A DNA stretch of 64,000 nt from SHVO01 sp964576515 (GTDB lineage Bacteria > Pseudomonadota > Alphaproteobacteria > Rhodospirillales > Rhodospirillaceae), in assembly GCA_964576515.1 (NCBI GenBank), contig CAZNUW010000006.1, positions 170,370-234,369 on the forward strand, given 5' to 3'. Position 1 is the stretch's first letter. Each line of letters opens with the position of its first letter. Position numbers and translations under genes: made by a program. The notes beneath the pieces are model-generated. The model was not told the DNA's origin. It saw only the letters and a program-made list of their open reading frames with translations, and searched no databases. Positions 8,530-17,643 of this stretch are shown piece after piece.

Positions 8530-9240
8530 TCAGCCGCCCGGGGCCGTTCGCAGGAAGTTCAGAAAGACCGGCTTGCGGCCTTCCTTGCCCGCCTTTTCCT
8601 CATATCGAGTCGGCGTGGAGTCGGCCGGCCGCGTCCGCCAGTCCTCCGGTCCCTTGGCCGTCCAGGCGAAATTGGGATCGGCCGAAAGGTGCATCAGCGC
8701 CCATTCGATATAGACCGGGTGATCGCTCGCGACCCGGAATTCGCCTCCCGCGGGGATCAGCCGCGCCACTTCGGGCAGGTTTTCGGGCCCGACGAAGCGC
8801 CGTTTGGCGTGGCGGGCCTTGGGCCAGGGGTCGGGGAACAGAAGCGAGACGCGCGCGAGGCTCGCGTCCGGCAGGTGCGGCAGCAAGCGGCGCACGTCTT
8901 CATTGAAGATGCGCACGTTCTTCAGGCCCAGCTCATGGATATGGCGCACCAGCGAGGCGACCCCGTTCAGGAACACCTCGGCGCCGATGAACCCGACATC
9001 GGGATTGGCGAGCGCTTGGCGCGCAAGATGCTCGCCGCCGCCGAAGCCGATTTCTAAACGGACGGACGTGACGGGAAAGGAGAACAGTGTGCGCGGATCG
9101 AGCGGCGCTTCCGGAACCGCGATGCGCAGTTCCGGAAGAAGATCGTCGAGTAGGCTGACGCGGCCCGCGTTGAGCGGCTTGCCTTTACGGCGGCCGTAGA
9201 AGCGCAGCTGCTCCGGACTAGACTCCGAACGCGGACTCAA
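8530..9240 (-). CDS. trmB: tRNA (guanine-N7-)-methyltransferase
   Basis: TrmB methylates G46 of tRNA using SAM. The 236-aa product shows the SAM-binding LEIGFGGGEHLA and the family signature FPDPWPKARHAKRRF. It starts at TTG 9240, overlapping the 3' end of metK by 23 bases, with GGTGGA upstream; no ATG is available nearby. Overlap with metK, which makes SAM, is the conserved alphaproteobacterial arrangement and implies one transcript. Confidence 0.95.
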   Translation of the reverse strand: MSPRSESSPEQLRFYGRRKGKPLNAGRVSLLDDLLPELRIAVPEAPLDPRTLFSFPVTSVRLEIGFGGGEHLARQALANPDVGFIGAEVFLNGVASLVRHIHELGLKNVRIFNEDVRRLLPHLPDASLARVSLLFPDPWPKARHAKRRFVGPENLPEVARLIPAGGEFRVASDHPVYIEWALMHLSADPNFAWTAKGPEDWRTRPADSTPTRYEEKAGKEGRKPVFLNFLRTAPGG

Positions 9241-10390
9241 GCTGTTCCACCAGGTCGAGACGTTCCCAGCTGAAGCCGCCGGCGCCGTCCGGCTCGCGGC
9301 CGAAGTGGCCGTAGGCGGCGGTGCGTTCGTAGATCGGACGGTTGAGCTTCAGGTGCTCGCGGATGCCGCGCGGCGAAAGGTCCATCAGTTCCTGCAGCAC
9401 CTTCGAGAGCTTGTCTTCGTCGACGTTGCCCGTGCCGTAGGTGTCGACATAAACCGACAGCGGCTTCGACACACCAATCGCATACGACAACTGAATCACG
9501 CAGCGCTCGGCGAGGCCGGCGCCGACAACGTTCTTCGCGAGATAACGCGCGGCGTAAGCGGCCGAGCGGTCGACCTTCGTCGGATCCTTACCCGAGAAGG
9601 CGCCGCCGCCATGCGGCGCAGCCCCACCATAAGTGTCGACGATGATCTTGCGGCCGGTGAGGCCGGTGTCGCCGTCCGGACCGCCGATGACGAAGCGGCC
9701 GGTGGGGTTCACGTAGAATTCGGCTTCAGGGCACATCCAACCGTCGGGGATCGTGTCCTTCACGTGTTTGCGCACGTACTCGCGGATCTGCTCCTGCGAC
9801 GCGGCGTCGCTGTGCTGGGTGGAGACGACGATGGACGTTGCGCCCACAGGCTTGCCGTTCGCGTAACGCAGGCTGATCTGGCTCTTCGCGTCGGGGCCGA
9901 GGAAGTCCACGTCCTTGTCGTGACGGGCTTCGGCCAACGCCTTCAGGATGGCGTGCGAATAATGCAGCGGCGCCGGCATCAGCGTCGGCGTTTCGTTCAC
10001 AGCGTAACCGAACATGATGCCCTGGTCGCCCGCGCCTTCGTCCTTGTTGCCGGCGCTGTCGACGCCGACGGCGATGTCGGCGGACTGCGCGTGCACATGG
10101 CACTCGACCTTCGCGGTCTTCCAGTGGAAGCCGTCTTGTTCGTAGCCGATCGCCTTCACCGCCTGACGCGCGCTTTCGATCATTGCATCATGTGTGACCG
10201 ACGACGGGCCGCGCACTTCACCGGCCAGCACGATGAGATTGGTCGTGCACAGCGTTTCGACGGCGACGCGCGAATACGGATCGGCTTTTAAGAACAGATC
10301 GACGATGGAATCAGAAATACGGTCGCTGACTTTGTCGGGATGACCTTCCGAGACGGATTCACTCGTGAACACATAGTCAGTCTTGGGCAA
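9218..10390 (-). CDS. metK: S-adenosylmethionine synthase
   Basis: MetK makes SAM from methionine and ATP. The 390-aa product has the N-terminal GHPDKVSDRISD, the central GAGDQGIMFGYA loop, and the glycine-rich HGGGAFSGKDPTKVDRSAAY segment that binds phosphate. Length fits the family. GGAG lies upstream of the ATG. It follows the XRE regulator gene but is separated from it by a strong terminator and a palindromic element, so it probably has its own promoter. I searched the leader for a SAM-type riboswitch and could not support one. Confidence 0.98.
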   Translation of the reverse strand: MPKTDYVFTSESVSEGHPDKVSDRISDSIVDLFLKADPYSRVAVETLCTTNLIVLAGEVRGPSSVTHDAMIESARQAVKAIGYEQDGFHWKTAKVECHVHAQSADIAVGVDSAGNKDEGAGDQGIMFGYAVNETPTLMPAPLHYSHAILKALAEARHDKDVDFLGPDAKSQISLRYANGKPVGATSIVVSTQHSDAASQEQIREYVRKHVKDTIPDGWMCPEAEFYVNPTGRFVIGGPDGDTGLTGRKIIVDTYGGAAPHGGGAFSGKDPTKVDRSAAYAARYLAKNVVGAGLAERCVIQLSYAIGVSKPLSVYVDTYGTGNVDEDKLSKVLQELMDLSPRGIREHLKLNRPIYERTAAYGHFGREPDGAGGFSWERLDLVEQLESAFGV

Positions 10391-10448
10391 GGTCGTCTCC
10401 TGGTGAGAGCGGCTGTAAGCCTGGGTTGGGAAAAGGGCGCAACGCCGT

Positions 10449-10510
10449 CGCGCCCCTTGAAAAAGGGCCTAAGGGGGGTACCGGAACGCCTGCCCTTTTT
10501 CAAGGGCGAG
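10449..10510. repeat. Palindromic intergenic repeat upstream of metK
   Basis: The segment CCCTTGAAAAAGGGC at 10453-10467 recurs in exact inverted form near 10492-10506, separated by about 24 bases rich in G and C. Each arm is itself a small imperfect hairpin. Such nested palindromes resemble REP-type or small mobile repeat units; a leader regulatory role is also possible. Confidence 0.55.
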
Positions 10511-10562
10511 TCGCGTCCCCCAGGCGAGACATCATCGAGACATCCTTGGGCCGCGGCCGCCC

Positions 10563-10607
10563 AAAAAAAGAAACGCCGCCAGGGGACTGCCCCATGGCGG
10601 CGTTTTT
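10563..10607 (-). terminator. Strong intrinsic terminator after the XRE regulator
   Basis: AAACGCCGCCA and TGGCGGCGTTT form a perfect stem with a short loop. On the minus strand it is followed by TTTCTTTTTTT; on the plus strand by TTTT, so it may work in both directions. It separates the XRE gene from metK. Confidence 0.85.
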
Positions 10608-10628
10608 CGTGAAGGACGTTTGTCCCCG

Positions 10629-11120
10629 TTAGGCTTCGGTGGGCTCTTCCGTGGAAGCCAGGGACTTCGCCAGCTCATAAATGCGCCGGCGGACGTGATA
10701 GTCGTTGATGCGGTAATAGGCGCGCACCAGTTCAAGCGTTTCGCGCTTGGTCATCGGATCGTTGTCGCGCGGCTCCAGGTCGCGGCTCTCGCCGGACAGG
10801 TTGCGCGGGCTGGACTGCGCCGTCTGGTCGTCCATTTCCTCGAAGAAGAAGGACATCGGGCAGTCGAGGACGCGCGACAGATCCCACAGACGGCTCGCGC
10901 CGATGCGGTTCGCGCCGCGCTCGTATTTCTGCACCTGCTGGAAGGTCAGGCCGATCGCCTCGCCCAGCTTTTCCTGGCTCATGCCCAGGAGCGTCCGGCG
11001 CAGGCGCACGCGCGCGCCCACATGCACGTCGACTGGATTCGGCTTGCCCGAGGGCATCCGCCCCCGTGTCGAACGCATCGGCGCCGTATCTTCTTTAAGC
11101 TGTTCTTGCGGTAAACCCAT
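10629..11120 (-). CDS. XRE-family helix-turn-helix regulator
   Basis: The 163-aa protein has one HTH_3 domain at about residues 35-90 (LRRTLLGMSQEKLGEAI, FQQVQKYERGANRI). A C-terminal extension ends in a second helical motif (TLELVRAYYRINDYHVRRRI). This regulator next to metK and lnt is widespread in alphaproteobacteria; its targets are not evident here. The start is taken at ATG 11120 with AGG eight bases upstream; a TTG at 11159 would add 13 codons but has no ribosome site. Confidence 0.88.
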   Translation of the reverse strand: MGLPQEQLKEDTAPMRSTRGRMPSGKPNPVDVHVGARVRLRRTLLGMSQEKLGEAIGLTFQQVQKYERGANRIGASRLWDLSRVLDCPMSFFFEEMDDQTAQSSPRNLSGESRDLEPRDNDPMTKRETLELVRAYYRINDYHVRRRIYELAKSLASTEEPTEA

Positions 11121-11233
11121 GTGAAACCTGCCCGTTGTAAAACTGACTGCGCTATTCAACGTTTACACGGCGCGTCATCTACCGATCGTTGAGATGATGG
11201 TAGGCCAACACCACTCTTGGCACAAGCTAGCCC

Positions 11234-12859
11234 CTAGCGCTGGCGACGCCGTAAGCGCAGCCCCATATCGCCGCGCCTGAAGAACAACGCGGCAGCACCC
11301 CCGCAAGTTGCGAGTAAAATTGAAGTGAAATTTCCCAATAACGCGAAGGGGGTAGCACCCGTTACAGGTTGCGGTAGAGCGGTATCCAGAACACCTCGTG
11401 TTCCGAGTGGAAGCACGTCCCCGACCCGCCCGTAACCATCGAAAACCCCTGAGATCCCCGTGTTCGCCGTGCGCACCAGGGGGAGGCCTTCCTCCACTGC
11501 GCGCATCCGGGCCTGGGCGAAGTGTTGATAGGGTCCAAGGCTCATCCCGAACCAGGCGTCGTTGGTCAGGTTCAGCAGGAAGGCCGGCCGAGGCATGCCG
11601 CCGGCGGTCACGTCGCCCGAGAAGATCACTTCGTAACAGATCAGCGGGCTGAACGGCGGCAGGCCGGGCACGGAGAGGGTCGCCAGGCCCGCGCCCGGCG
11701 TGAAGCCGCCGCTCATGCCGGTCAGCTCGTCGAAGGGCACGATGCCCCGAAGCGGCGTGTACTCGCCGAAGGGCACAAGGTGGGTCTTGTCGTAAACCGC
11801 CGCGATGCCGGCGTCGGGACGTAGCGCGTACAGGGAGTTATAGACGGACTGGCGGCCGTCGCCCTCGCGCACGCCCCGGTCCGCGCCGGTGATGAGAAGC
11901 CCCCCCGGCGGCGCGGCCATGGCCGCGACCCGGCGCGCGTCCTCCTGGATGTTGAGGAAGAACGCGATGGCCGCCTCACCCCAGATCACATGGGTGACAT
12001 CGGCGGGACGGTTCTCCGTGCTCAGGCGCACATAGTCCTCAAGGTGGCTCACCCACAGGCTCGGCCGGCTGCGGTCGGCCTGCGACACATTGGCTTGCAC
12101 CAGGCGGAGCTTCACGCCGGGCACCGTCTCGTCGCGCGCGAAGGAAAGACGCAGCGCGCCGCCGGCGGCGACCGCGATCATCAGCGCCAGCGGCGTCAGC
12201 GCCGTCAACCAGGCGCGCTGGAGGCGCGGCGTATAGCCGAGCACCGCGGGCGCGGCGGCGAACAGGACGGTGAGGAAGCTCAAGCCATAGGTGCCGATCA
12301 AGGCCGTGACCTGAATCACCGGCAGACCGAACGGCGTGCGCGTCTCCGACCACACAAGGCCCAACGGATTCCAGGGCAGCCCTGTGAAGATCCACGACCG
12401 CAGCCATTCGATGAGGGTCCAGACGGCCGCGAACAGCACGGCGCGCCGGGTTGTCGCGGCCGCGCGGTCGTAGGACATGTCGTCCTTGTCGGCGGGCGGG
12501 ACGAGATGTGTCAGCGCGCACGCCGCGGCGATGAACAATCCCATGGCGATCGACAGTGAGCCGACCGCCGGGATCGCGAAGACGCCGAACGCGTCGGCGT
12601 CCACGTAGAACGCCTCCGCCATCCAGTAGAGACCGGTCGCGAAGTATCCCGCGCCGAACGCCCAGCCGGTGAAGAACGCGCTTTTCCACGTGCGGCATCC
12701 GTCCAGCAGCCACAACAACACGGGGAACGCGATCCATAACGCCGGTACGGCCGAAACGGGCGGAAATGCAAGGATTGTGGAGGTGCCGGCCAGAAGCGCG
12801 GCCGCCAGCCGCGCCGTTCCGCCAAGCGCGGCAAGCCGCAGGGCAAAGGCGCTCATCAC
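11234..12859 (-). CDS. lnt: Apolipoprotein N-acyltransferase
   Basis: Lnt adds the third acyl chain to the N-terminal cysteine of lipoproteins at the inner membrane. The 541-aa protein has about six N-terminal membrane segments and a periplasmic nitrilase domain. The triad is visible as Glu in VIWGEAAI (near 290), Lys in YDKTHLVPFGEY (near 357) and Cys in PLICYEVIF (near 407). It starts at GTG 12859, overlapping the corC stop by four bases; ATG 12856 is equally possible. Confidence 0.96.
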   Translation of the reverse strand: MMSAFALRLAALGGTARLAAALLAGTSTILAFPPVSAVPALWIAFPVLLWLLDGCRTWKSAFFTGWAFGAGYFATGLYWMAEAFYVDADAFGVFAIPAVGSLSIAMGLFIAAACALTHLVPPADKDDMSYDRAAATTRRAVLFAAVWTLIEWLRSWIFTGLPWNPLGLVWSETRTPFGLPVIQVTALIGTYGLSFLTVLFAAAPAVLGYTPRLQRAWLTALTPLALMIAVAAGGALRLSFARDETVPGVKLRLVQANVSQADRSRPSLWVSHLEDYVRLSTENRPADVTHVIWGEAAIAFFLNIQEDARRVAAMAAPPGGLLITGADRGVREGDGRQSVYNSLYALRPDAGIAAVYDKTHLVPFGEYTPLRGIVPFDELTGMSGGFTPGAGLATLSVPGLPPFSPLICYEVIFSGDVTAGGMPRPAFLLNLTNDAWFGMSLGPYQHFAQARMRAVEEGLPLVRTANTGISGVFDGYGRVGDVLPLGTRGVLDTALPQPVTGATPFALLGNFTSILLATCGGAAALFFRRGDMGLRLRRRQR

Positions 12860-13779
12860 GCCGCCGGCTTTGACGGCGGAAGATTGCGCACGCGCAATCG
12901 CCGCACCAGACGCGGATCGCTGTCGGTGACGACGAATTCGATGCCCGAGGAATGTTTCACCAGTTCGCCGCGCGACGGCATCCGGCCGGCGAGGCTCGCC
13001 ACCAGACCGCCGAGCGTTTCGGCGTCGTCGCGCTCCTCGTCGCTGAAGACCTCGCCCACGCGTTCCTCGAAATCGGAAAGCGCCACGCGTCCGTCCGCCA
13101 GCAGCGTGCCGTCGGGCTGCGGGATCATTTCCGGCGCATGATCGGCGTCGTGTTCATCCTCGATCTCGCCGACGATCTGTTCGACAACGTCTTCGATGGT
13201 CACAAGGCCGTCGATGCCGCCGTACTCGTCCACCACCAAGGCCATGTGCGCGCGCTTCAGGCGCATTTCCAGCAGAAGATCGAGGACGCGTACGGCGGGC
13301 GATACGAACAGTACCGGACGCAACAGATCGGTCAGAGTGTGCGAACTCACGCGCGCGCCCGACTCCCCGGTAATCTGATCGGCGGCCAGGATCGCAAGGT
13401 CCTTGATGTGAATCATGCCCGCGACATCATCCAGCGTCTCGCGATACACCGGCAGGCGCGAATGTCCTTCCTTCACCACCAGCGCCAGCGCATCGACAAC
13501 GGACGTCGCGGCGTCCATCGCGACGATATCCGCGCGCGGCACCATGATGTCGGCCGCCGTCACCACCCGGAGCTTCAGGACGTTCGAGAGCAACAGGCGT
13601 TCGTTGGGATCGATGGCCGGTTCGCCGTCGGAGCGTCCGTCGGCGCGTTCCTCGATCAGTTCCTCGATGACTTCACGGACGGCTTCGGCGTCCGCGGCTT
13701 CCGGGACAAGCCAGCGTTTCAGCTTCACAAGGAGGCTGTGGCCGTCATCCGTCGTCGAGGATCGCGCGGGTTCGCTCAT
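12856..13779 (-). CDS. corC: HlyC/CorC-family CBS-domain protein
   Basis: The 307-aa cytosolic protein has a CBS pair at about residues 75-200 (IMVPRADIVAMD, VVDEYGGIDGLVTIEDVVE) and the CorC_HlyC C-terminal domain from about 215. Members are linked to Mg2+/Co2+ efflux or resistance, but the biochemical role is not proven for this type. It overlaps ybeY by four bases upstream and lnt downstream, so ybeY-corC-lnt are translationally coupled. Confidence 0.9.
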   Translation of the reverse strand: MSEPARSSTTDDGHSLLVKLKRWLVPEAADAEAVREVIEELIEERADGRSDGEPAIDPNERLLLSNVLKLRVVTAADIMVPRADIVAMDAATSVVDALALVVKEGHSRLPVYRETLDDVAGMIHIKDLAILAADQITGESGARVSSHTLTDLLRPVLFVSPAVRVLDLLLEMRLKRAHMALVVDEYGGIDGLVTIEDVVEQIVGEIEDEHDADHAPEMIPQPDGTLLADGRVALSDFEERVGEVFSDEERDDAETLGGLVASLAGRMPSRGELVKHSSGIEFVVTDSDPRLVRRLRVRNLPPSKPAA

Positions 13780-14369
13780 TTGCGGGCGCGCGCGCTCTTG
13801 GATGTCGCGCGGGACTTCGCGCGGGGGCGCGCGGGCGGGTCCGGCTCGCGGTAGGGATCGGCAATGCCAAGTTCGGACAGAATCTCGGTTTCCAGACGTT
13901 CCATGGTCACGGCATCGGGCATTCGCTCGTGATCATAGCCCAAAAGGTGGAGAACACCATGCACCACCATATGAGAAAGATGATTTTTCAATGACTTGCC
14001 GGCTTCCTTGGCCTCTTTGGCCACGGTGGCGTAGGCGATCGCCACATCACCTAGTGGCAGGCCCCCCAAGGGACCCAAATGGGGTTCCCCGGCCGGAAAC
14101 GACAAGACGTTGGTCGGTTTGTCTTTCCCGCGGTAGACGGCGTTGAGCTTGCGAATCGCGGCGTCGGACGTCAGCACGATGGCCATATCGGCCGTGGCGG
14201 CGCGCCGTTTGAGCTTGGCCGGGGCGCCCTTGGCCCAGGCGGTGCGCGCCGCCCGGCGGCAAACGGCGGCGGCCGACGGCAGGGCGCGCGTCCATGCGGC
14301 CTGCGAAATCAGGATGTCGATCGTGGGCAGAACGTCGGGAGCCGGGCCGGACGCGCGGGACGGTTTCAT
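13776..14369 (-). CDS. ybeY: Endoribonuclease YbeY
   Basis: YbeY is a zinc endoribonuclease needed for 16S rRNA 3' processing and ribosome quality control. The 197-aa product carries the metal motif with His137, His141 and His147 (HGVLHLLGYDH). It has a basic C-terminal tail (RPRAKSRATSKSARARK) of about 20 residues beyond the usual end. It overlaps phoH by four bases and corC by four bases. Confidence 0.96.
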   Translation of the reverse strand: MKPSRASGPAPDVLPTIDILISQAAWTRALPSAAAVCRRAARTAWAKGAPAKLKRRAATADMAIVLTSDAAIRKLNAVYRGKDKPTNVLSFPAGEPHLGPLGGLPLGDVAIAYATVAKEAKEAGKSLKNHLSHMVVHGVLHLLGYDHERMPDAVTMERLETEILSELGIADPYREPDPPARPRAKSRATSKSARARK

Positions 14370-15334
14370 GCTTCGCCCGCGCGGTCCTTGCGTTTGGCGT
14401 CGCGGCGGTCGTAGGCCTCGACGATCCGGGCCACCAGGTCGTGGCGCACCACATCGCGGGCGCTGAACCGGACCAAGCCGACCCCTTGCACGTTGTCCAA
14501 GGTCTCGAGCGCGTCCTCCAGGCCGGATTTCACGCCCTTGGGCAGATCGATCTGGCTCAAGTCGCCCGTGACCACCATGCGCGAGTTCTCGCCGATACGC
14601 GTCAGCGCCATCTTCATCTGCACCGGCGTCGTGTTCTGCGCCTCGTCCAGGATGATGAACGAATTGGCGAGCGTGCGGCCGCGCATGAACGCGAGCGGCG
14701 CGACTTCGATCTCGCCCGACACCAGCAGCTTCGCCACCTGATCGCCCGGCAGCATGTCGTAGAGCGCGTCGTAAAGCGGGCGCAGGTAGGGATCCACCTT
14801 CTCGCGCATGTCGCCCGGCAGGAAGCCCAGGCGTTCGCCCGCTTCGACGGCGGGACGCGACAGGATGATGCGGTCGATGGCGCCGGCGAGTTTCAACGCC
14901 ACCGCCTTCGCCACCGCGATATATGTTTTCCCCGTTCCCGCCGGGCCCAGCGCGAAGACGAGGTCGTGATCGTTCAGCGCTTTCAGGTACGTGCCTTGCC
15001 CCAGCGAGCGCGCGCTCACTTGGCGCTTGCGGGTGCGAATGGTGAGATCGGATGCGGAATCGGCGTCCGGTTCGGACAGGCGCGCCGCGCCGTCGAGCTC
15101 GCCGGAATCCAACTCGTGCCCGGCGGCGAGATGATCGTACAAGCGCGTCAATGTTCGCTCCGCCGCCGCGACGCGGTCGGGCGTGCCTTCGATCGTGATG
15201 GTGTTGCCGCGATGGTGCAGCACCACGTTGAGGCGCTGTTCAAGACGGGCAAGGTTCGTGTTGTGGGGGCCGACGAGGCCTTGCAGAAGACCGTTGTCGG
15301 AGAACTCGAGGCTCACGTGGTCGGCGTCGTTCAT
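14366..15334 (-). CDS. PhoH-family ATPase (PhoL type)
   Basis: The 322-aa product has a Walker A GPAGTGKT at residues 130-137 and a Walker B IILDEAQN near 230. An N-terminal KH-like stretch (NVVLHHRGNTITIEG) precedes the ATPase. PhoH proteins are predicted RNA-linked ATPases and the gene usually stands next to ybeY and miaB, as here. It overlaps both neighbours by four bases. Confidence 0.93.
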   Translation of the reverse strand: MNDADHVSLEFSDNGLLQGLVGPHNTNLARLEQRLNVVLHHRGNTITIEGTPDRVAAAERTLTRLYDHLAAGHELDSGELDGAARLSEPDADSASDLTIRTRKRQVSARSLGQGTYLKALNDHDLVFALGPAGTGKTYIAVAKAVALKLAGAIDRIILSRPAVEAGERLGFLPGDMREKVDPYLRPLYDALYDMLPGDQVAKLLVSGEIEVAPLAFMRGRTLANSFIILDEAQNTTPVQMKMALTRIGENSRMVVTGDLSQIDLPKGVKSGLEDALETLDNVQGVGLVRFSARDVVRHDLVARIVEAYDRRDAKRKDRAGEA

Positions 15335-16716
15335 GCCGTTCTAACGTCTCCTTCCGCGGCGTCGGCCCAAACCGCGCCCAGGCTGTAGGGTTCGACCGAC
15401 ACAACGGTCAAACGGGCGACGGCGCCGATGTGTTTCGGATCCGCCATCACATGCACGGCCTGCAAATAGGGGCTTTTCCCGACCAATTGGCCCGGATGAC
15501 GTCCGGGATGGGTCAAGAGCACATCGAAGGTGCGTCCGACGCAGGCGAGATTGAAGGCGCGCTGCTGTTGGATCAGCAGATCCTGCAGCGCATAGAGGCG
15601 CGCGTCTTTCACGTCTTCGGGAATCTGGTCTTTCAAGACCGAGGCCGGCGTTCCCGACCGCGCGCTGTACTTGAAGGAATAGGCTTGCGCGAAGCCGATC
15701 TCGCGCACGAGGGCCATTGTGTCCTCGAAGTCGCGATCCGTCTCGCCGGGGTAGCCGACGATGAAATCCGACGACAGCGCGATGTCGGGACGATAGCCGC
15801 GCAAGGTCGCGATGATGCGGCGGTAAGCGTCGGCCGTATGGCCGCGGTTCATCGCGTCGAGGATCTTGTCCGATCCCGATTGCACGGGCAGGTGAAGGAA
15901 CGGCATCAGCGCGGGAATGTCGCGATGGGCCGCCATCAGGGCGTCGTCCATATCACGTGGATGCGACGTCGTATAACGGATGCGCGAAAGGCCTTCGATC
16001 TCCGCCAGCGCGCGCGCCAGGCGGCCAAGGCCCCACACTTCTCCGTCGCCGCCCGCGCCGTGATAGGCGTTCACGTTCTGGCCCAGCAGCGTGATCTCGC
16101 GCGCGCCGCTGGCCACCAGGCCGCGCGCATCCTTCAATACATCGGCGACGGGACGCGAATACTCCGCGCCGCGCGTATAGGGCACGACGCAGAAAGTGCA
16201 GAATTTATCGCAACCTTCCTGGATCGAAAGGAACGCGGCCGGGCCTTCGGCCTTCGGCGCCGGCAGCCGGTCGAATTTCGGCTCGGCCGGGAACTCGGTG
16301 TCGAGCACCCGGGCTGCCCGGCCTTCGCCGCGCGCGCGCGCGGCGCGTTCGACCATCTCGGGAAGGCGGTGATAGGTCTGCGGCCCCAGCACGATGTCGA
16401 CGAAAGGCGCGCGGGCCATGATCTCCGCGCCTTCGGCCTGGGCGACGCAGCCCGCGACGGCGATGAGCATGTCTTTGCCCTGCGCGGCGCGGGCGGTGCG
16501 GAACGCGCGCACCCGGCCCAGGTCCGAGAAAACTTTTTCGGCGGCTTTCTCCCGGATGTGGCAGGTGTTCAGGATCACCATGTCGGCGTCCGCCGCCGTG
16601 TCCGCGATCGCATACCCCATGGGCGCGAGCACGTCGGCCATGCGGTTGGTGTCGTAGACGTTCATCTGACAGCCGTAGGTCTTGATGAACAGGCGTTTGG
16701 TCGCGGCGGTGGTCAT
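15331..16716 (-). CDS. miaB: tRNA-2-methylthio-N6-dimethylallyladenosine synthase
   Basis: MiaB is a radical-SAM methylthiotransferase acting on i6A37 of tRNA. The 461-aa product has the UPF0004 domain with Cys16 (TYGCQMN) and cysteines in LNTCHIRE and VAGCVAQ, the radical-SAM CDKFCTFC cluster motif, and a C-terminal TRAM domain. The start is taken at ATG 16716, with AAGG just upstream; an upstream ATG at 16746 adds ten codons without a ribosome site. Confidence 0.95.
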   Translation of the reverse strand: MTTAATKRLFIKTYGCQMNVYDTNRMADVLAPMGYAIADTAADADMVILNTCHIREKAAEKVFSDLGRVRAFRTARAAQGKDMLIAVAGCVAQAEGAEIMARAPFVDIVLGPQTYHRLPEMVERAARARGEGRAARVLDTEFPAEPKFDRLPAPKAEGPAAFLSIQEGCDKFCTFCVVPYTRGAEYSRPVADVLKDARGLVASGAREITLLGQNVNAYHGAGGDGEVWGLGRLARALAEIEGLSRIRYTTSHPRDMDDALMAAHRDIPALMPFLHLPVQSGSDKILDAMNRGHTADAYRRIIATLRGYRPDIALSSDFIVGYPGETDRDFEDTMALVREIGFAQAYSFKYSARSGTPASVLKDQIPEDVKDARLYALQDLLIQQQRAFNLACVGRTFDVLLTHPGRHPGQLVGKSPYLQAVHVMADPKHIGAVARLTVVSVEPYSLGAVWADAAEGDVRTA

Positions 16717-16816
16717 TGGCCTTAAGTGAAAACACGCTGAAAACAAGGGATCAGCGCAGGTTTTCTACCGCCTCGGCGGCGTAAAAGCAAAACCGCCCTT
16801 CGCCGCGCGCCGGATT

Positions 16817-17614
16817 TCAGCCCTTTTCGCGCCCGGCGAGCAGGCGGGCGTAGCCGCTGCGGATGACGCTGTCGCAATGGTTGGCCAGTTCCTTGCGACT
16901 CGTGAACTGCGCCAGGGTCACCGGGGCGTGGAATGTGATCTCGACGGTGAGCTTGCCCACGCGCATGACGTCCCACAGGTGGGCGGCCATCTCCATGTCG
17001 CCGTACCACGCCACATAGGCGCGCCACCCGTAGCCGATCGGCATCCCGTTGATACGGGTATAGGCCAGCGACACCGGCTGCACGGTCACCGGCCGTTCAA
17101 TCCCGTCGGCGCCCGTGACGTGACGCTCGGCCACCGTGAACAACGCGCTCTTAAACGGCTTCATGTAGTTGCCGTCGCCCGAAGTCGCTTCGGGAAACAT
17201 GATGAGCGTGTCGCCGGCGTCCAGGCGTTCCTGGATCTGGTCGCGCGCCTGGGTGGTGGCGCTGCGGCGGCGGTCGATGAAGATGGTCTGCCCGGTCTTG
17301 GCCAGCCACCCGAAGATGGGCCAGCCCGCGATGTCGGCTTTCGCGACGAAGTCGCCCGGCACCACCGCGCCCAGGGCGGCGATATCGAGATACGAGATGT
17401 GATTGCACACCAGGAGCTGCGGGGCCGCGCTCGTCTGCTTGCCGCGCACCACGATCTCAAGGCCAAGCACGCGGCAGAGCAGTTTGTAAAACTGGACTCT
17501 GAACGCGACGGAATCGCCCTTGATCGCGTTCAGCGTCGCGGCGATCACGCCCGCGCACGCGGCGATCAATAGGAAAACGGTGATGCGTGATGCCGCAAGG
17601 ACAGCGCCGCGCAA
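16817..17614 (-). CDS. olsA: 1-acyl-sn-glycerol-3-phosphate / lyso-ornithine lipid acyltransferase
   Basis: PlsC-type acyltransferase with the NHISYLD motif (HX4D), the FIDRRR segment and FPEATSGDG; one N-terminal membrane segment is visible. Directly after olsB, so the likely job is adding the second acyl chain to lyso-ornithine lipid (OlsA); a phospholipid PlsC role cannot be excluded. The start is uncertain. TTG 17614 gives 265 aa. A GTG at 17737 would overlap olsB by 94 bases. An ATT after GAGG near 17660 is a further option. Confidence 0.82.
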   Translation of the reverse strand: MRGAVLAASRITVFLLIAACAGVIAATLNAIKGDSVAFRVQFYKLLCRVLGLEIVVRGKQTSAAPQLLVCNHISYLDIAALGAVVPGDFVAKADIAGWPIFGWLAKTGQTIFIDRRRSATTQARDQIQERLDAGDTLIMFPEATSGDGNYMKPFKSALFTVAERHVTGADGIERPVTVQPVSLAYTRINGMPIGYGWRAYVAWYGDMEMAAHLWDVMRVGKLTVEITFHAPVTLAQFTSRKELANHCDSVIRSGYARLLAGREKG

Positions 17615-17643
17615 CGGCAGCGCGGGCGCGACAGGCGGCGCGG

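Noticed and set aside
10391..10450. SAM riboswitch upstream of metK
   Set aside because: None of the conserved core features of SAM-I, SAM-II or SAM-V could be matched by eye.
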